A model generated the notes under the pieces. It searched no databases and was not told the DNA's origin. It saw only the letters and a list, made by a program, of their open reading frames with translations. 64,000 bases of DNA from Parapristionchus giblindavisi (lineage: Eukaryota > Nematoda > Chromadorea > Rhabditida > Diplogasteridae), in the NCBI GenBank assembly GCA_943737045.1, contig CALSFV010000212.1, forward strand, positions 1,473,001 to 1,537,000, read 5' to 3'. A program made the translations under genes and the position numbers. Of the stretch, positions 24,390 to 37,100 are shown one piece after another (positions within the stretch are counted from its first letter, which is position 1; every line of letters begins with the position of its first letter).

Positions 24390-27300
24390 TGCATTTTCGC
24401 TACAAAACAATTCATGACAAGTCAAATTGTCAACGATACTAATCGTGTCATATACCATGTGAAAGAGAAAAAAATTCTGAATCGTACACACTTCAGCTCA
24501 TGTCGAACCGTATTATTTTACGATCGCCACAATGGCCGAAGTACAAAAGTAGCTTTTACTCATATATGATAAAAATTACTTGTGAAATGTGAAAATGGCA
24601 ATGATACCTATCGTGTCGTATACCCAACGAAAGAGCAAAAAAATCTGAATACGATACACTTTTCCATTCCTGAACAACGGTCACATAGGCCAAAATGCTA
24701 AATTATCTTCTAGTACCTTTACCTTACCTTAGAGTACCTTGGAGTACCTTTGCATTTTCGCTACAAAACAATTCATGACAAGTCAAATTGTCAACGATAC
24801 TAATCGTGTCATATACCATGTGCAAGAGAAAAAAATTCTGAATCGTACACACTTCAGCTCATGTCGAACCGTATTATTTTACGGTCGCCACAATGGCCGA
24901 AGTACATAAAGTAGCTTTAACTCTTATATGATAAAAATTACTTGTGAAATGTGAAAATGGCAATGATACCTATCGTGTCGTATACCCAACGAAAGAGCAA
25001 AAAAATCTGAATACGATACACTTTTCCATTCCTGAACAACGGTCACATAGGCCAAAATGCTAAATTATCTTCTAGTACCTTTACCTTACCTTAGAGTACC
25101 TTGGAGTACCTTTGCATTTTCGCTACAAAACAATTCATGACAAGTCAAATTGTCAACGATACTAATCGTGTCATATACCATGTGCAAGAGAAAAAAATTC
25201 TGAATCGTACACACTTCAGCTCATGTCGAACCGTATTATTTTACGGTCGCCACAATGGCCGAAGTACATAAAGTAGCTTTAACTCTTATATGATAAAAAT
25301 TACTTGTGAAATGTGAAAATGGCAATGATACCTATCGTGTCGTATACCCAACGAAAGAGCAAAAAAATCTGAATACGATACACTTTTCCATTCCTGAACA
25401 ACGGTCACATAGGCCAAAATGCTAAATTATCTTCTAGTACCTTTACCTTACCTTAGAGTACCTTGGAGTACCTTTGCATTTTCGCTACAAAACAATTCAT
25501 GACAAGTCAAATTGTCAACGATACTAATCGTGTCATATACCATGTGCAAGAGAAAAAAATTCTGAATCGTACTCACTTCAGCTCATGTCGAACCGTATTA
25601 TTTTACGATCGCCACAATGGCCGAAGTACAAAAGTAGCTTTTACTCTTATATGATAAAAATTACTTGTGAAATGTGAAAATGACAATGATACCTATCGTG
25701 TCGTATACCCAACGAAAGAGCAAAAAAATCTGAATACGATACACTTTTCCATTCCTGAACAACGGTCACATAGGCCAAAATGCTAAATTATCTTCTAGTA
25801 CCTTTACCTTACCTTAGAGTACCTTGGAGTACCTTTGCATTTTCGCTACAAAACAATTCATGACAAGTCAAATTGTCAACGAAACTAATCGTGTCATATA
25901 CCATGTGAAAGAGAAAAAAATTCTGAATCGTACACACTTCAGCTCATGTCGAACCGTATTATTTTACGGTCGCCACAATGGCCGAAGTACAAAAGTAGCT
26001 TTTACTCTTATATGATAAAAATTACTTGTGAAATGTGAAAATGGCAATGATACCTATCGTGTCGTATACCCAACGAAAGAGCAAAAAAATCTGAATACGA
26101 TACACTTTTCCATTCCTGAACAACGGTCACATAGGCCAAAATGCTAAATTATCTTCTAGTACCTTTACCTTACCTTAGAGTACCTTGGAGTACCTTTGCA
26201 TTTTCGCTACAAAACAATTCATGACAAGTCAAATTGTCAACGATACTAATCGTGTCATATACCATGTGCAAGAGAAACAAATTCTGAATCGTACACACTT
26301 CAGCTCATGTCGAAACGTATTATTTTACGGTCGCCACAATGGCCGAAGTACATAAAGTAGCATTAACTCTTATATGATAAAAATTACTTGTGAAATGTGA
26401 AAATGGCAATGATACCTATCGTGTCGTATACCCAACGAAAGAGCAAAAAAATCTGAATACGATACACTTTTCCATTCCTGAACAACGGTCACATAGGCCA
26501 AAATGCTAAATTATCTTCTAGTACCTTTACCTTACCTTAGAGTACCTTGGAGTACCTTTGCATTTTCGCTACAAAACAATTCATGACAAGTCAAATTGTC
26601 AACGATACTAATCGTGTCATATACCATGTGCAAGAGAAAAAAATTCTGAATCGTACACACTTCAGCTCATGTCGAACCGTATTATTTTACGGTCGCCACA
26701 ATGGCCGAAGTACATAAAGTAGCTTTAACTCTTATATGATAAAAATTACTTGTGAAATGTGAAAATGGCAATGATACCTATCGTGTCGTATACCCAACGA
26801 AAGAGCAAAAAAATCTGAATACGATACACTTTTCCATTCCTGAACAACGGTCACATAGGCCAAAATGCTAAATTATCTTCTAGTACCTTTACCTTACCTT
26901 AGAGTACCTTGGAGTACCTTTGCATTTTCGCTACAAAACAATTCATGACAAGTCAAATTGTCAACGATACTAATCGTGTCATATACCATGTGCAAGAGAA
27001 AAAAATTCTGAATCGTACACACTTCAGCTCATGTCGAACCGTATTATTTTACGGTCGCCACAATGGCCGAAGTACATAAAGTAGCTTTAACTCTTATATG
27101 ATAAAAATTACTTGTGAAATGTGAAAATGGCAATGATACCTATCGTGTCGTATACCCAACGAAAGAGCAAAAAAATCTGAATACGATACACTTTTCCATT
27201 CCTGAACAACGGTCACATAGGCCAAAATGCTAAATTATCTTCTAGTACCTTTACCTTACCTTAGAGTACCTTGGAGTACCTTTGCATTTTCGCTACAAAA

Positions 27301-29811
27301 CAATTCATGACAAGTCAAATTGTCAACGATACTAATCGTGTCATATACCATGTGCAAGAGAAAAAAATTCTGAATCGTACTCACTTCAGCTCATGTCGAA
27401 CCGTATTATTTTACGATCGCCACAATGGCCGAAGTACAAAAGTAGCTTTTACTCTTATATGATAAAAATTACTTGTGAAATGTGAAAATGACAATGATAC
27501 CTATCGTGTCGTATACCCAACGAAAGAGCAAAAAAATCTGAATACGATACACTTTTCCATTCCTGAACAACGGTCACATAGGCCAAAATGCTAAATTATC
27601 TTCTAGTACCTTTACCTTACCTTAGAGTACCTTGGAGTACCTTTGCATTTTCGCTACAAAACAATTCATGACAAGTCAAATTGTCAACGATACTAATCGT
27701 GTCATATACCATGTGAAAGAGAAAAAAATTCTGAATCGTACACACTTCAGCTCATGTCGAACCGTATTATTTTACGGTCGCCACAATGGCCGAAGTACAA
27801 AAGTAGCTTTTACTCTTATATGATAAAAATTACTTGTGAAATGTGAAAATGGCAATGATACCTATCGTGTCGTATACCCAACGAAAGAGCAAAAAAATCT
27901 GAATACGATACACTTTTCCATTCCTGAACAACGGTCACATAGGCCAAAATGCTAAATTATCTTCTAGTACCTTTACCTTACCTTAGAGTACCTTGGAGTA
28001 CCTTTGCATTTTCGCTACAAAACAATTCATGACAAGTCAAATTGTCAACGATACTAATCGTGTCATATACCATGTGCAAGAGAAACAAATTCTGAATCGT
28101 ACACACTTCAGCTCATGTCGAAACGTATTATTTTACGGTCGCCACAATGGCCGAAGTACATAAAGTAGCATTAACTCTTATATGATAAAAATTACTTGTG
28201 AAATGTGAAAATGGCAATGATACCTATCGTGTCGTATACCCAACGAAAGAGCAAAAAAATCTGAATACGATACACTTTTCCATTCCTGAACAACGGTCAC
28301 ATAGGCCAAAATGCTAAATTATCTTCTAGTACCTTTACCTTACCTTAGAGTACCTTGGAGTACCTTTGCATTTTCGCTACAAAACAATTCATGACAAGTC
28401 AAATTGTCAACGATACTAATCGTGTCATATACCATGTGCAAGAGAAAAAAATTCTGAATCGTACACACTTCAGCTTATGTCGAACCGTATTATTTTACGG
28501 TCGCCACAATGGCCGAAGTACATAAAGTAGCTTTAACTCTTATATGATAAAAATTACTTGTGAAATGTGAAAATGGCAATGATACCTATCGTGTCGTATA
28601 CCCAACGAAAGAGCAAAAAAATCTGAATACGATACACTTTTCCATTCCTGAACAACGGTCACATAGGCCAAAATGCTAAATTATCTTCTAGTACCTTTAC
28701 CTTACCTTAGAGTACCTTGGAGTACCTTTGCATTTTCGCTACAAAACAATTCATGACAAGTCAAATTGTCAACGATACTAATCGTGTCATATACCATGTG
28801 CAAGAGAAAAAAATTCTGAATCGTACTCACTTCAGCTCATGTCGAACCGTATTATTTTACGATCGCCACAATGGCCGAAGTACAAAAGTAGCTTTTACTC
28901 TTATATGATAAAAATTACTTGTGAAATGTGAAAATGACAATGATACCTATCGTGTCGTATACCCAACGATAGAGCAAAAAAATCTGAATACGATACACTT
29001 TTCCATTCCTGAACAACGGTCACATAGGCCAAAATGCTAAATTATCTTCTAGTACCTTTACCTTACCTTAGAGTACCTTGGAGTACCTTTGCATTTTCGC
29101 TACAAAACAATTCATGACAAGTCAAATTGTCAACGATACTAATCGTGTCATATACCATGTGAAAGAGAAAAAAATTCTGAATCGTACACACTTCAGCTCA
29201 TGTCGAACCGTATTATTTTACGGTCGCCACAATGGCCGAAGTACAAAAGTAGCTTTTACTCTTATATGATAAAAATTACTTGTGAAATGTGAAAATGGCA
29301 ATGATACCTATCGTGTCGTATACCCAACGAAAGAGCAAAAAAATCTGAATACGATACACTTTTCCATTCCTGAACAACGGTCACATAGGCCAAAATGCTA
29401 AATTATCTTCTAGTACCTTTACCTTACCTTAGAGTACCTTGGAGTACCTTTGCATTTTCGCTACAAAACAATTCATGACAAGTCAAATTGTCAACGATAC
29501 TAATCGTGTCATATACCATGTGAAAGAGAAAAAAATTCTGAATCGTACACACTTCAGCTCATGTCGAACCGTATTATTTTACGGTCGCCACAATGGCCGA
29601 AGTACAAAAGTAGCTTTTACTCTTATATGATAAAAATTACTTGTGAAATGTGAAAATGGCAATGATACCTATCGTGTCGTATACCCAACGAAAGAGCAAA
29701 AAAATCTGAATACGATACACTTTTCCATTCCTGAACAACGGTCACATAGGCCAAAATGCTAAATTATCTTCTAGTACCTTTACCTTACCTTAGAGTACCT
29801 TGGAGTACCTT
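24390..29811 (+). repeat. All-long block: fifteen consecutive 361/362-bp monomers with 4-5-mer HOR
   Basis: Every linker here is the long form. Starts run 24,390, 24,751, 25,113, 25,475, 25,836, 26,197, 26,559, 26,921, 27,283, 27,644, 28,005, 28,367, 28,729, 29,090, 29,451, 29,812. The order GATCG+ATGACAATG, then GGTCG, then GAGAAACAAATT+AAACGTATT, then one or two TACATAAAG units, begins at 25,475 (1,808 bp), 27,283 (1,446 bp) and again at 28,729. The 362-bp units owe their extra base to ACATAAAG. Confidence 0.88.
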
Positions 29812-30503
29812 TGCATTTTCGCTACAAAACAATTCATGACAAGTCAAATTGTCAACGATACTAATCGTGTCACATACCATGTAAAAGAGAAAAAAATTCT
29901 GAATCGTACACACTTCAGCTCATGTCGAACCGTATTATTTTACGATCGCCACAATGGCCGAAGTACAAAAGTAGCTTTTACTCATATATGATAAAAATTA
30001 CTTGTGAAATGTGAAAATGGCAATGATACCTATCGTGTCGTATACCCAACGAAAGAGCAAAAAAATCTGAATACGATACACTTTTCCATTCCTGAACAAC
30101 GCTCACATAGGCCAAAATGCTAAATTATCTTCCAGTAATCTTTGCATTTTCGCTACAAAACAATTCATGACAAGTCAAATTGTCAACGATACTAATCGTG
30201 TCATATACCATGTGAAAGAGAAAAAAATTCTGAATCGTACACACTTCAGCTCATGTCTAACCGTATTATTTTACGGTCGCCACAATGGCCGAAGTACAAA
30301 AGTAGCTTTAACTCTTATATGATAAAAATTACTTGTGAAATGTGAAAATGGCAATGATACCTATCGTGTCGTATACCCAACGAAAGAGCAAAAAAATCTG
30401 AATACGATACACTTTTCCATTCCTGAACAACGGTCACATAGGCCAAAATGCTAAATTATCTTCTAGTACCTTTACCTTACCTTAGAGTAGCTTGGAGTAC
30501 CTT
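29812..30503 (+). repeat. One 331-bp and one 361-bp monomer before the insertion
   Basis: The monomer at 29,812 carries TCACATACCATGTAAAAG and CGCTCACATAGG and ends in CAGTAATCTTTGC. The next, at 30,143, ends in a variant long linker, GAGTAGCTTGGAG. The CGCTCAC plus CAGTAATC pair links this unit with those at 13,728, 22,015 and 38,487. Confidence 0.8.
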
Positions 30504-30532
30504 TGCATTTTCGCTACAAAACAATTCATGAC

Positions 30533-30537
30533 AAGTC
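30533..30537 (+). repeat. Target-site duplication, left copy (AAGTC)
   Basis: AAGTC is the last satellite sequence before the insert. Uninterrupted monomers read GACAAGTCAAATTG at this place. Confidence 0.75.
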
Positions 30538-30538
30538 T

Positions 30539-30700
30539 TATAAGATTTCTTCTACTCATACCACATGTGCTTCTAGATGTATTGACACTTGGAATAAACT
30601 ATCCCCTGAATTAGTTATCTCCCCACAAATAACCTTCCGTGCAGGGTTATCAAATCTCCCTCCCAATCTCATCGTTAAAGTTTCTCTAATTCGTCCCTGA
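30539..30700 (+). pseudogene. C-terminal remnant of a non-LTR retrotransposon reverse transcriptase ORF
   Basis: About 53 residues plus a stop remain. The segment SRCIDTWNKLSPELV, followed by a T-F-R-x-x-L stretch about ten residues on, matches from memory the usual end of LINE reverse-transcriptase ORFs: an R-x-V/I-D-x-W-N-x-L-P-x-E-V-V block, then a conserved F-K/R-x-x-L before the stop. S replaces the usual P after the W-N-x-L. The catalytic palm and endonuclease domains are absent through 5' truncation, so the remnant cannot be active. The frame stays open leftwards through satellite sequence to a TTG at 30,503, but that part is chance read-through. The opposite strand also has an 82-codon open frame, which I judge a shadow. 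Confidence 0.65.
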
Positions 30701-30810
30701 ACCCCTTCCTTTGAAAACTGCCACCGAGCCCAATCCGAAATCGCGTATAAGCGACGGAAATCCATCTCCCCTCTTCCCTGTGTTATTAATGTGATTATGA
30801 ACATTTATAT

Positions 30811-30842
30811 TTGATGGAATAAATAAATAAAAAATAAAATAA
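30811..30842 (+). repeat. A/T-rich 3' tail of the retroelement
   Basis: TTGATGGAATAAATAAATAA is followed by AAAATAAAATAA and runs directly into the right target-site copy. The simple-repeat tail marks the 3' end of the element and fixes its orientation as plus. It also contains AATAAA polyadenylation-like hexamers. Confidence 0.75.
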
Positions 30843-30847
30843 AAGTC
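30843..30847 (+). repeat. Target-site duplication, right copy (AAGTC)
   Basis: AAGTC precedes AAATTGTCAACG, the normal continuation of the monomer. The exact left edge is blurred by the A-run of the tail, but the 5-bp length agrees with monomer spacing. Confidence 0.75.
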
Positions 30848-31144
30848 AAATTGTCAACGATACTAATCGTGTCATATACCATGTGAAAGAGAAAGAAATT
30901 CTGAATCGTACACACTTCAGCTAATGTCGAACCGTATTATTTTACGATCGCCACAATGGCCGATGTACAAAAGTAGCTTTTACTCATATATGATAAAAAT
31001 TACTTGTGAAATGTGAAATTGGCAATGATACCTATCGTGTCGTATACCCAACGAAAGAGCAAAAAAATCTGAATACGATACACTTTTCCATTCCTGAACA
31101 ACGGTCACATAGGCCAAAATGCTAAATTATCTTCCAGTACTCTT

Positions 31145-34100
31145 TGCATTTTCGCTACAAAACAATTCATGACAAGTCAAATTGTCAACGATACTAATCG
31201 TGTCATATACCATGTGAAAGAGAAAGAAATTCTGAATCGCACACACTTCAGCTCATGTCGAACCGTATTATTTTACGATCGCCACAATGGCCGAAGTACA
31301 AAAGTAGCTTTAACTCTTATATGATAAAAATTACTTGTGAAATGTGAAAATGGCAATGATACCTATCGTGTCGTATACCCAACGAAAGAGCAAAAAAATC
31401 TGAATACGATACACTTTTCCATCCCTGAACAACGGTCACATAGGCCAAAATGCTAAATTATCTTCCAGTACTCTTTGCATTTTCGCTACAAAACAATTCA
31501 TGACAAGTCAAATTGTCAACGATACTAATCGTGTCATATACCATGTGAAAGAGAAAAAAATTCTGAATCGTACACACTTCAGCTCATGTCGAACCGTATT
31601 ATTTTACGGTCGCCACAATGGCCGAAGTACAAAAGTAGCTTTTACTCTTATATGATAAAAATTACTTGTGAAATGTGAAAATGGCAATGATACCTATCGT
31701 GTCGTATACCCAACGAAAGAGCAAAAAAATCTGAATACGATACACTTTTCCATTCCTGAACAACGGTCACATAGGCCAAAATGCTAAATTATCTTCCAGT
31801 ACTCTTTGCATTTTCGCTACAAAACAATTCATGACAAGTCAAATTGTCAACGATACTAATCGTGTCATATACCATGTGAAAGAGAAAGAAATTCTGAATC
31901 GCACACACTTCAGCTCATGTCGAACCGTATTATTTTACGATCGCCACAATGGCCGAAGTACAAAAGTAGCTTTAACTCTTATATGATAAAAATTACTTGT
32001 GAAATGTGAAAATGGCAATGATACCTATCGTGTCGTATACCCAACGAAAGAGCAAAAAAATCTGAATACGATACACTTTTCCATTCCTGAACAACGGTCA
32101 CATAGGCCAAAATGCTAAATTATCTTCCAGTACTCTTTGCATTTTCGCTACAAAACAATTCATGACAAGTCAAATTGTCAACGATACTAATCGTGTCATA
32201 TATCATGTGAAAGAGAAAGAAATTCTGAATCGCACACACTTCAGCTCATGTCGAACCGTATTATTTTACGATCGCCACAATGGCCGAAGTACAAAAGTAG
32301 CTTTAACTCTTATATGATAAAAATTACTTGTGAAATGTGAAAATGGCAATGATACCTATCGTGTCGTATACCCAACGAAAGAGCAAAAAAATCTGAATAC
32401 GATACACTTTTCCATTCCTGAACAACGGTCACATAGGCCAAAATGCTAAATTATCTTCCAGTACTCTTTGCATTTTCGCTACAAAACAATTCATGACAAG
32501 TCAAATTGTCAACGATACTAATCGTGTCATATACCATGTGAAAGAGAAAGAAATTCTGAATCGTACACACTTTAGCTAATGTCGAACCGTATTATTTTAC
32601 GATCGCCACAATGGCCGATGTACAAAAGTAGCTTTTACTCATATATGATAAAAATTACTTGTGAAATGTGAAATTGGCAATGATACCTATCGTGTCGTAT
32701 ACCCAACGAAAGAGCAAAAAAATCTGAATACGATACACTTTTCCATTCCTGAACAACGGTCACATAGGCCAAAATGCTAAATTATCTTCCAGTACTCTTT
32801 GCATTTTCGCTACAAAACAATTCATGACAAGTCAATTTGTCAACGATACTAATCGTGTCATATACCATGTGAAAGAGAAAGAAATTCTGAATCGCACACA
32901 CTTCAGCTCATGTCGAACCGTATTATTTTACGATCGCCACAATGGCCGAAGTACAAAAGTAGCTTTAACTCTTATATGATAAAAATTACTTGTGAAATGT
33001 GAAAATGGCAATGATACCTATCGTGTCGTATACCCAACGAAAGAGCAAAAAAATCTGAATACGATACACTTTTCCATTCCTGAACAACGGTCACATAGGC
33101 CAAAATGCTAAATTATCTTCCAGTACTCTTTGCATTTTCGCTACAAAACAATTCATGACAAGTCAAATTGTCAACGATACTAATCGTGTCATATACCATG
33201 TGAAAGAGAAAGAAATTCTGAATCGTACACACTTTAGCTAATGTCGAACCGTATTATTTTACGATCGCCACAATGGCCGATGTACAAAAGTAGCTTTTAC
33301 TCATATATGATAAAAATTACTTGTGAAATGTGAAATTGGCAATGATACCTATCGTGTCGTATACCCAACGAAAGAGCAAAAAAATCTGAATACGATACAC
33401 TTTTCCATTCCTGAACAACGGTCACATAGGCCAAAATGCTAAATTATCTTCCAGTACTCTTTGCATTTTCGCTACAAAACAATTCATGACAAGTCAATTT
33501 GTCAACGATACTAATCGTGTCATATACCATGTGAAAGAGAAAGAAATTCTGAATCGCACACACTTCAGCTCATGTCGAACCGTATTATTTTACGATCGCC
33601 ACAATGGCCGAAGTACAAAAGTAGCTTTAACTCTTATATGATAAAAATTACTTGTGAAATGTGAAAATGGCAATGATACCTATCGTGTCGTATACCCAAC
33701 GAAAGAGCAAAAAAATCTGAATACGATACACTTTTCCATCCCTGAACAACGGTCACATAGGCCAAAATGCTAAATTATCTTCCAGTACTCTTTGCATTTT
33801 CGCTACAAAACAATTCATGACAAGTCAAATTGTCAACGATACTAATCGTGTCATATACCATGTGAAAGAGAAAAAAATTCTGAATCGTACACACTTCAGC
33901 TCATGTCGAACCGTATTATTTTACGGTCGCCACAATGGCCGAAGTACAAAAGTAGCTTTTACTCTTATATGATAAAAATTACTTGTGAAATGTGAAAATG
34001 GCAATGATACCTATCGTGTCGTATACCCAACGAAAGAGCAAAAAAATCTGAATACGATACACTTTTCCATTCCTGAACAACGGTCACATAGGCCAAAATG

Positions 34101-37100
34101 CTAAATTATCTTCCAGTACTCTTTGCATTTTCGCTACAAAACAATTCATGACAAGTCAAATTGTCAACGATACTAATCGTGTCATATACCATGTGAAAGA
34201 GAAAGAAATTCTGAATCGCACACACTTCAGCTCATGTCGAACCGTATTATTTTACGATCGCCACAATGGCCGAAGTACAAAAGTAGCTTTAACTCTTATA
34301 TGATAAAAATTACTTGTGAAATGTGAAAATGGCAATGATACCTATCGTGTCGTATACCCAACGAAAGAGCAAAAAAATCTGAATACGATACACTTTTCCA
34401 TTCCTGAACAACGGTCACATAGGCCAAAATGCTAAATTATCTTCCAGTACTCTTTGCATTTTCGCTACAAAACAATTCATGACAAGTCAAATTGTCAACG
34501 ATACTAATCGTGTCATATACCATGTGAAAGAGAAAGAAATTCTGAATCGCACACACTTCAGCTCATGTCGAACCGTATTATTTTACGATCGCCACAATGG
34601 CCGAAGTACAAAAGTAGCTTTAACTCTTATATGATAAAAATTACTTGTGAAATGTGAAAATGGCAATGATACCTATCGTGTCGTATACCCAACGAAAGAG
34701 CAAAAAAATCTGAATACGATACACTTTTCCATTCCTGAACAACGGTCACATAGGCCAAAATGCTAAATTATCTTCCAGTACTCTTTGCATTTTCGCTACA
34801 AAACAATTCATGACAAGTCAAATTGTCAACGATACTAATCGTGTCATATACCATGTGAAAGAGAAAGAAATTCTGAATCGCACACACTTCAGCTCATGTC
34901 GAACCGTATTATTTTACGATCGCCACAATGGCCGAAGTACAAAAGTAGCTTTAACTCTTATATGATAAAAATTACTTGTGAAATGTGAAAATGGCAATGA
35001 TACCTATCGTGTCGTATACCCAACGAAAGAGCAAAAAAATCTGAAAACGATACACTTTTCCATTCCTGAACAACGGTCACATAGGCCAAAATGCTAAATT
35101 ATCTTCCAGTACTCTTTGCATTTTCGCTACAAAACAATTCATGACAAGTCAAATTGTCAACGATACTAATCGTGTCATATACCATGTGAAAGAGAAAAAA
35201 ATTCTGAATCGTACACACTTCAGCTCATGTCGAACCGTATTATTTTACGGTCGCCACAATGGCCGAAGTACAAAAGTAGCTTTTACTCTTATATGATAAA
35301 AATTACTTGTGAAATGTGAAAATGGCAATGATACCTATCGTGTCGTATACCCAACGAAAGAGCAAAAAAATCTGAATACGATACACTTTTCCATTCCTGA
35401 ACAACGGTCACATAGGCCAAAATGCTAAATTATCTTCCAGTACTCTTTGCATTTTCGCTACAAAACAATTCATGACAAGTCAAATTGTCAACGATACTAA
35501 TCGTGTCATATACCATGTGAAAGAGAAAGAAATTCTGAATCGCACACACTTCAGCTCATGTCGAACCGTATTATTTTACGATCGCCACAATGGCCGAAGT
35601 ACAAAAGTAGCTTTAACTCTTATATGATAAAAATTACTTGTGAAATGTGAAAATGGCAATGATACCTATCGTGTCGTATACCCAACGAAAGAGCAAAAAA
35701 ATCTGAATACGATACACTTTTCCATTCCTGAACAACGGTCACATAGGCCAAAATGCTAAATTATCTTCCAGTACTCTTTGCATTTTCGCTACAAAACAAT
35801 TCATGACAAGTCAAATTGTCAACGATACTAATCGTGTCATATACCATGTGAAAGAGAAAGAAATTCTGAATCGCACACACTTCAGCTCATGTCGAACCGT
35901 ATTATTTTACGATCGCCACAATGGCCGAAGTACAAAAGTAGCTTTAACTCTTATATGATAAAAATTACTTGTGAAATGTGAAAATGGCAATGATACCTAT
36001 CGTGTCGTATACCCAACGAAAGAGCAAAAAAATCTGAATACGATACACTTTTCCATCCCTGAACAACGGTCACATAGGCCAAAATGCTAAATTATCTTCC
36101 AGTACTCTTTGCATTTTTGCTACAAAACAATTCATGACAAGTCAAATTGTCAACGATACTAATCGTGTCATATACCATGTGAAAGAGAAAGAAATTCTGA
36201 ATCGCACACACTTCAGCTCATGTCGAACCGTATTATTTTACGATCGCCACAATGGCCGAAGTACAAAAGTAGCTTTAACTCTTATATGATAAAAATTACT
36301 TGTGAAATGTGAAAATGGCAATGATACCTATCGTGTCGTATACCCAACGAAAGAGCAAAAAAATCTGAAAACGATACACTTTTCCATTCCTGAACAACGG
36401 TCACATAGGCCAAAATGCTAAATTATCTTCCAGTACTCTTTGCATTTTCGCTACAAAACAATTCATGACAAGTCAAATTGTCAACGATACTAATCGTGTC
36501 ATATACCATGTGAAAGAGAAAAAAATTCTGAATCGTACACACTTCAGCTCATGTCGAACCGTATTATTTTACGGTCGCCACAATGGCCGAAGTACAAAAG
36601 TAGCTTTTACTCTTATATGATAAAAATTACTTGTGAAATGTGAAAATGGCAATGATACCTATCGTGTCGTATACCCAACGAAAGAGCAAAAAAATCTGAA
36701 TACGATACACTTTTCCATTCCTGAACAACGGTCACATAGGCCAAAATGCTAAATTATCTTCCAGTACTCTTTGCATTTTCGCTACAAAACAATTCATGAC
36801 AAGTCAAATTGTCAACGATACTAATCGTGTCATATACCATGTGAAAGAGAAAGAAATTCTGAATCGCACACACTTCAGCTCATGTCGAACCGTATTATTT
36901 TACGATCGCCACAATGGCCGAAGTACAAAAGTAGCTTTAACTCTTATATGATAAAAATTACTTGTGAAATGTGAAAATGGCAATGATACCTATCGTGTCG
37001 TATACCCAACGAAAGAGCAAAAAAATCTGAAAACGATACACTTTTCCATTCCTGAACAACGGTCACATAGGCCAAAATGCTAAATTATCTTCCAGTACTC

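Larger units (their letters stand above)
30538..30842 (+). mobile_element. 5'-truncated non-LTR retrotransposon (LINE) 3' end
   Basis: This is the only non-satellite DNA in the window. It is more GC-rich than its surroundings. In order it contains the end of an open frame in the plus direction (stop TGA at 30,698-30,700), about 110 bp of apparent 3' UTR, and a terminal AATAAA-type simple repeat (30,811-30,842). A 5-bp duplication of host sequence flanks it. Severe 5' truncation, an A/T-rich tail and a target-site duplication are the hallmarks of target-primed reverse transcription. The C-terminal pattern suggests a CR1/Jockey/RTE-like clade, but the clade cannot be fixed from 53 residues. A SINE borrowing a LINE tail is a less likely alternative because of the coding remnant. 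Confidence 0.8.
30504..31144 (+). repeat. 331-bp monomer split by a retroelement
   Basis: The distance between flanking monomer starts is 641 bp, equal to 331 plus a 305-bp insert plus a 5-bp duplication. The right part carries CAGCTAATG, GCCGATGTAC and GAAATTGGC, the same set as the monomers at 32,469 and 33,131. The host unit therefore belongs to the short-monomer block on its right. Confidence 0.9.

Noticed and set aside
30503..30538. Fusion protein of satellite and retroelement (start at TTG 30,503)
   Set aside because: The satellite part is chance read-through into the truncated element.
30556..30804. 82-codon open frame on the minus strand over the insertion
   Set aside because: It is antisense to the retroelement. 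The plus-strand frame fits a known reverse-transcriptase tail and the tail orientation shows the element is on the plus strand.
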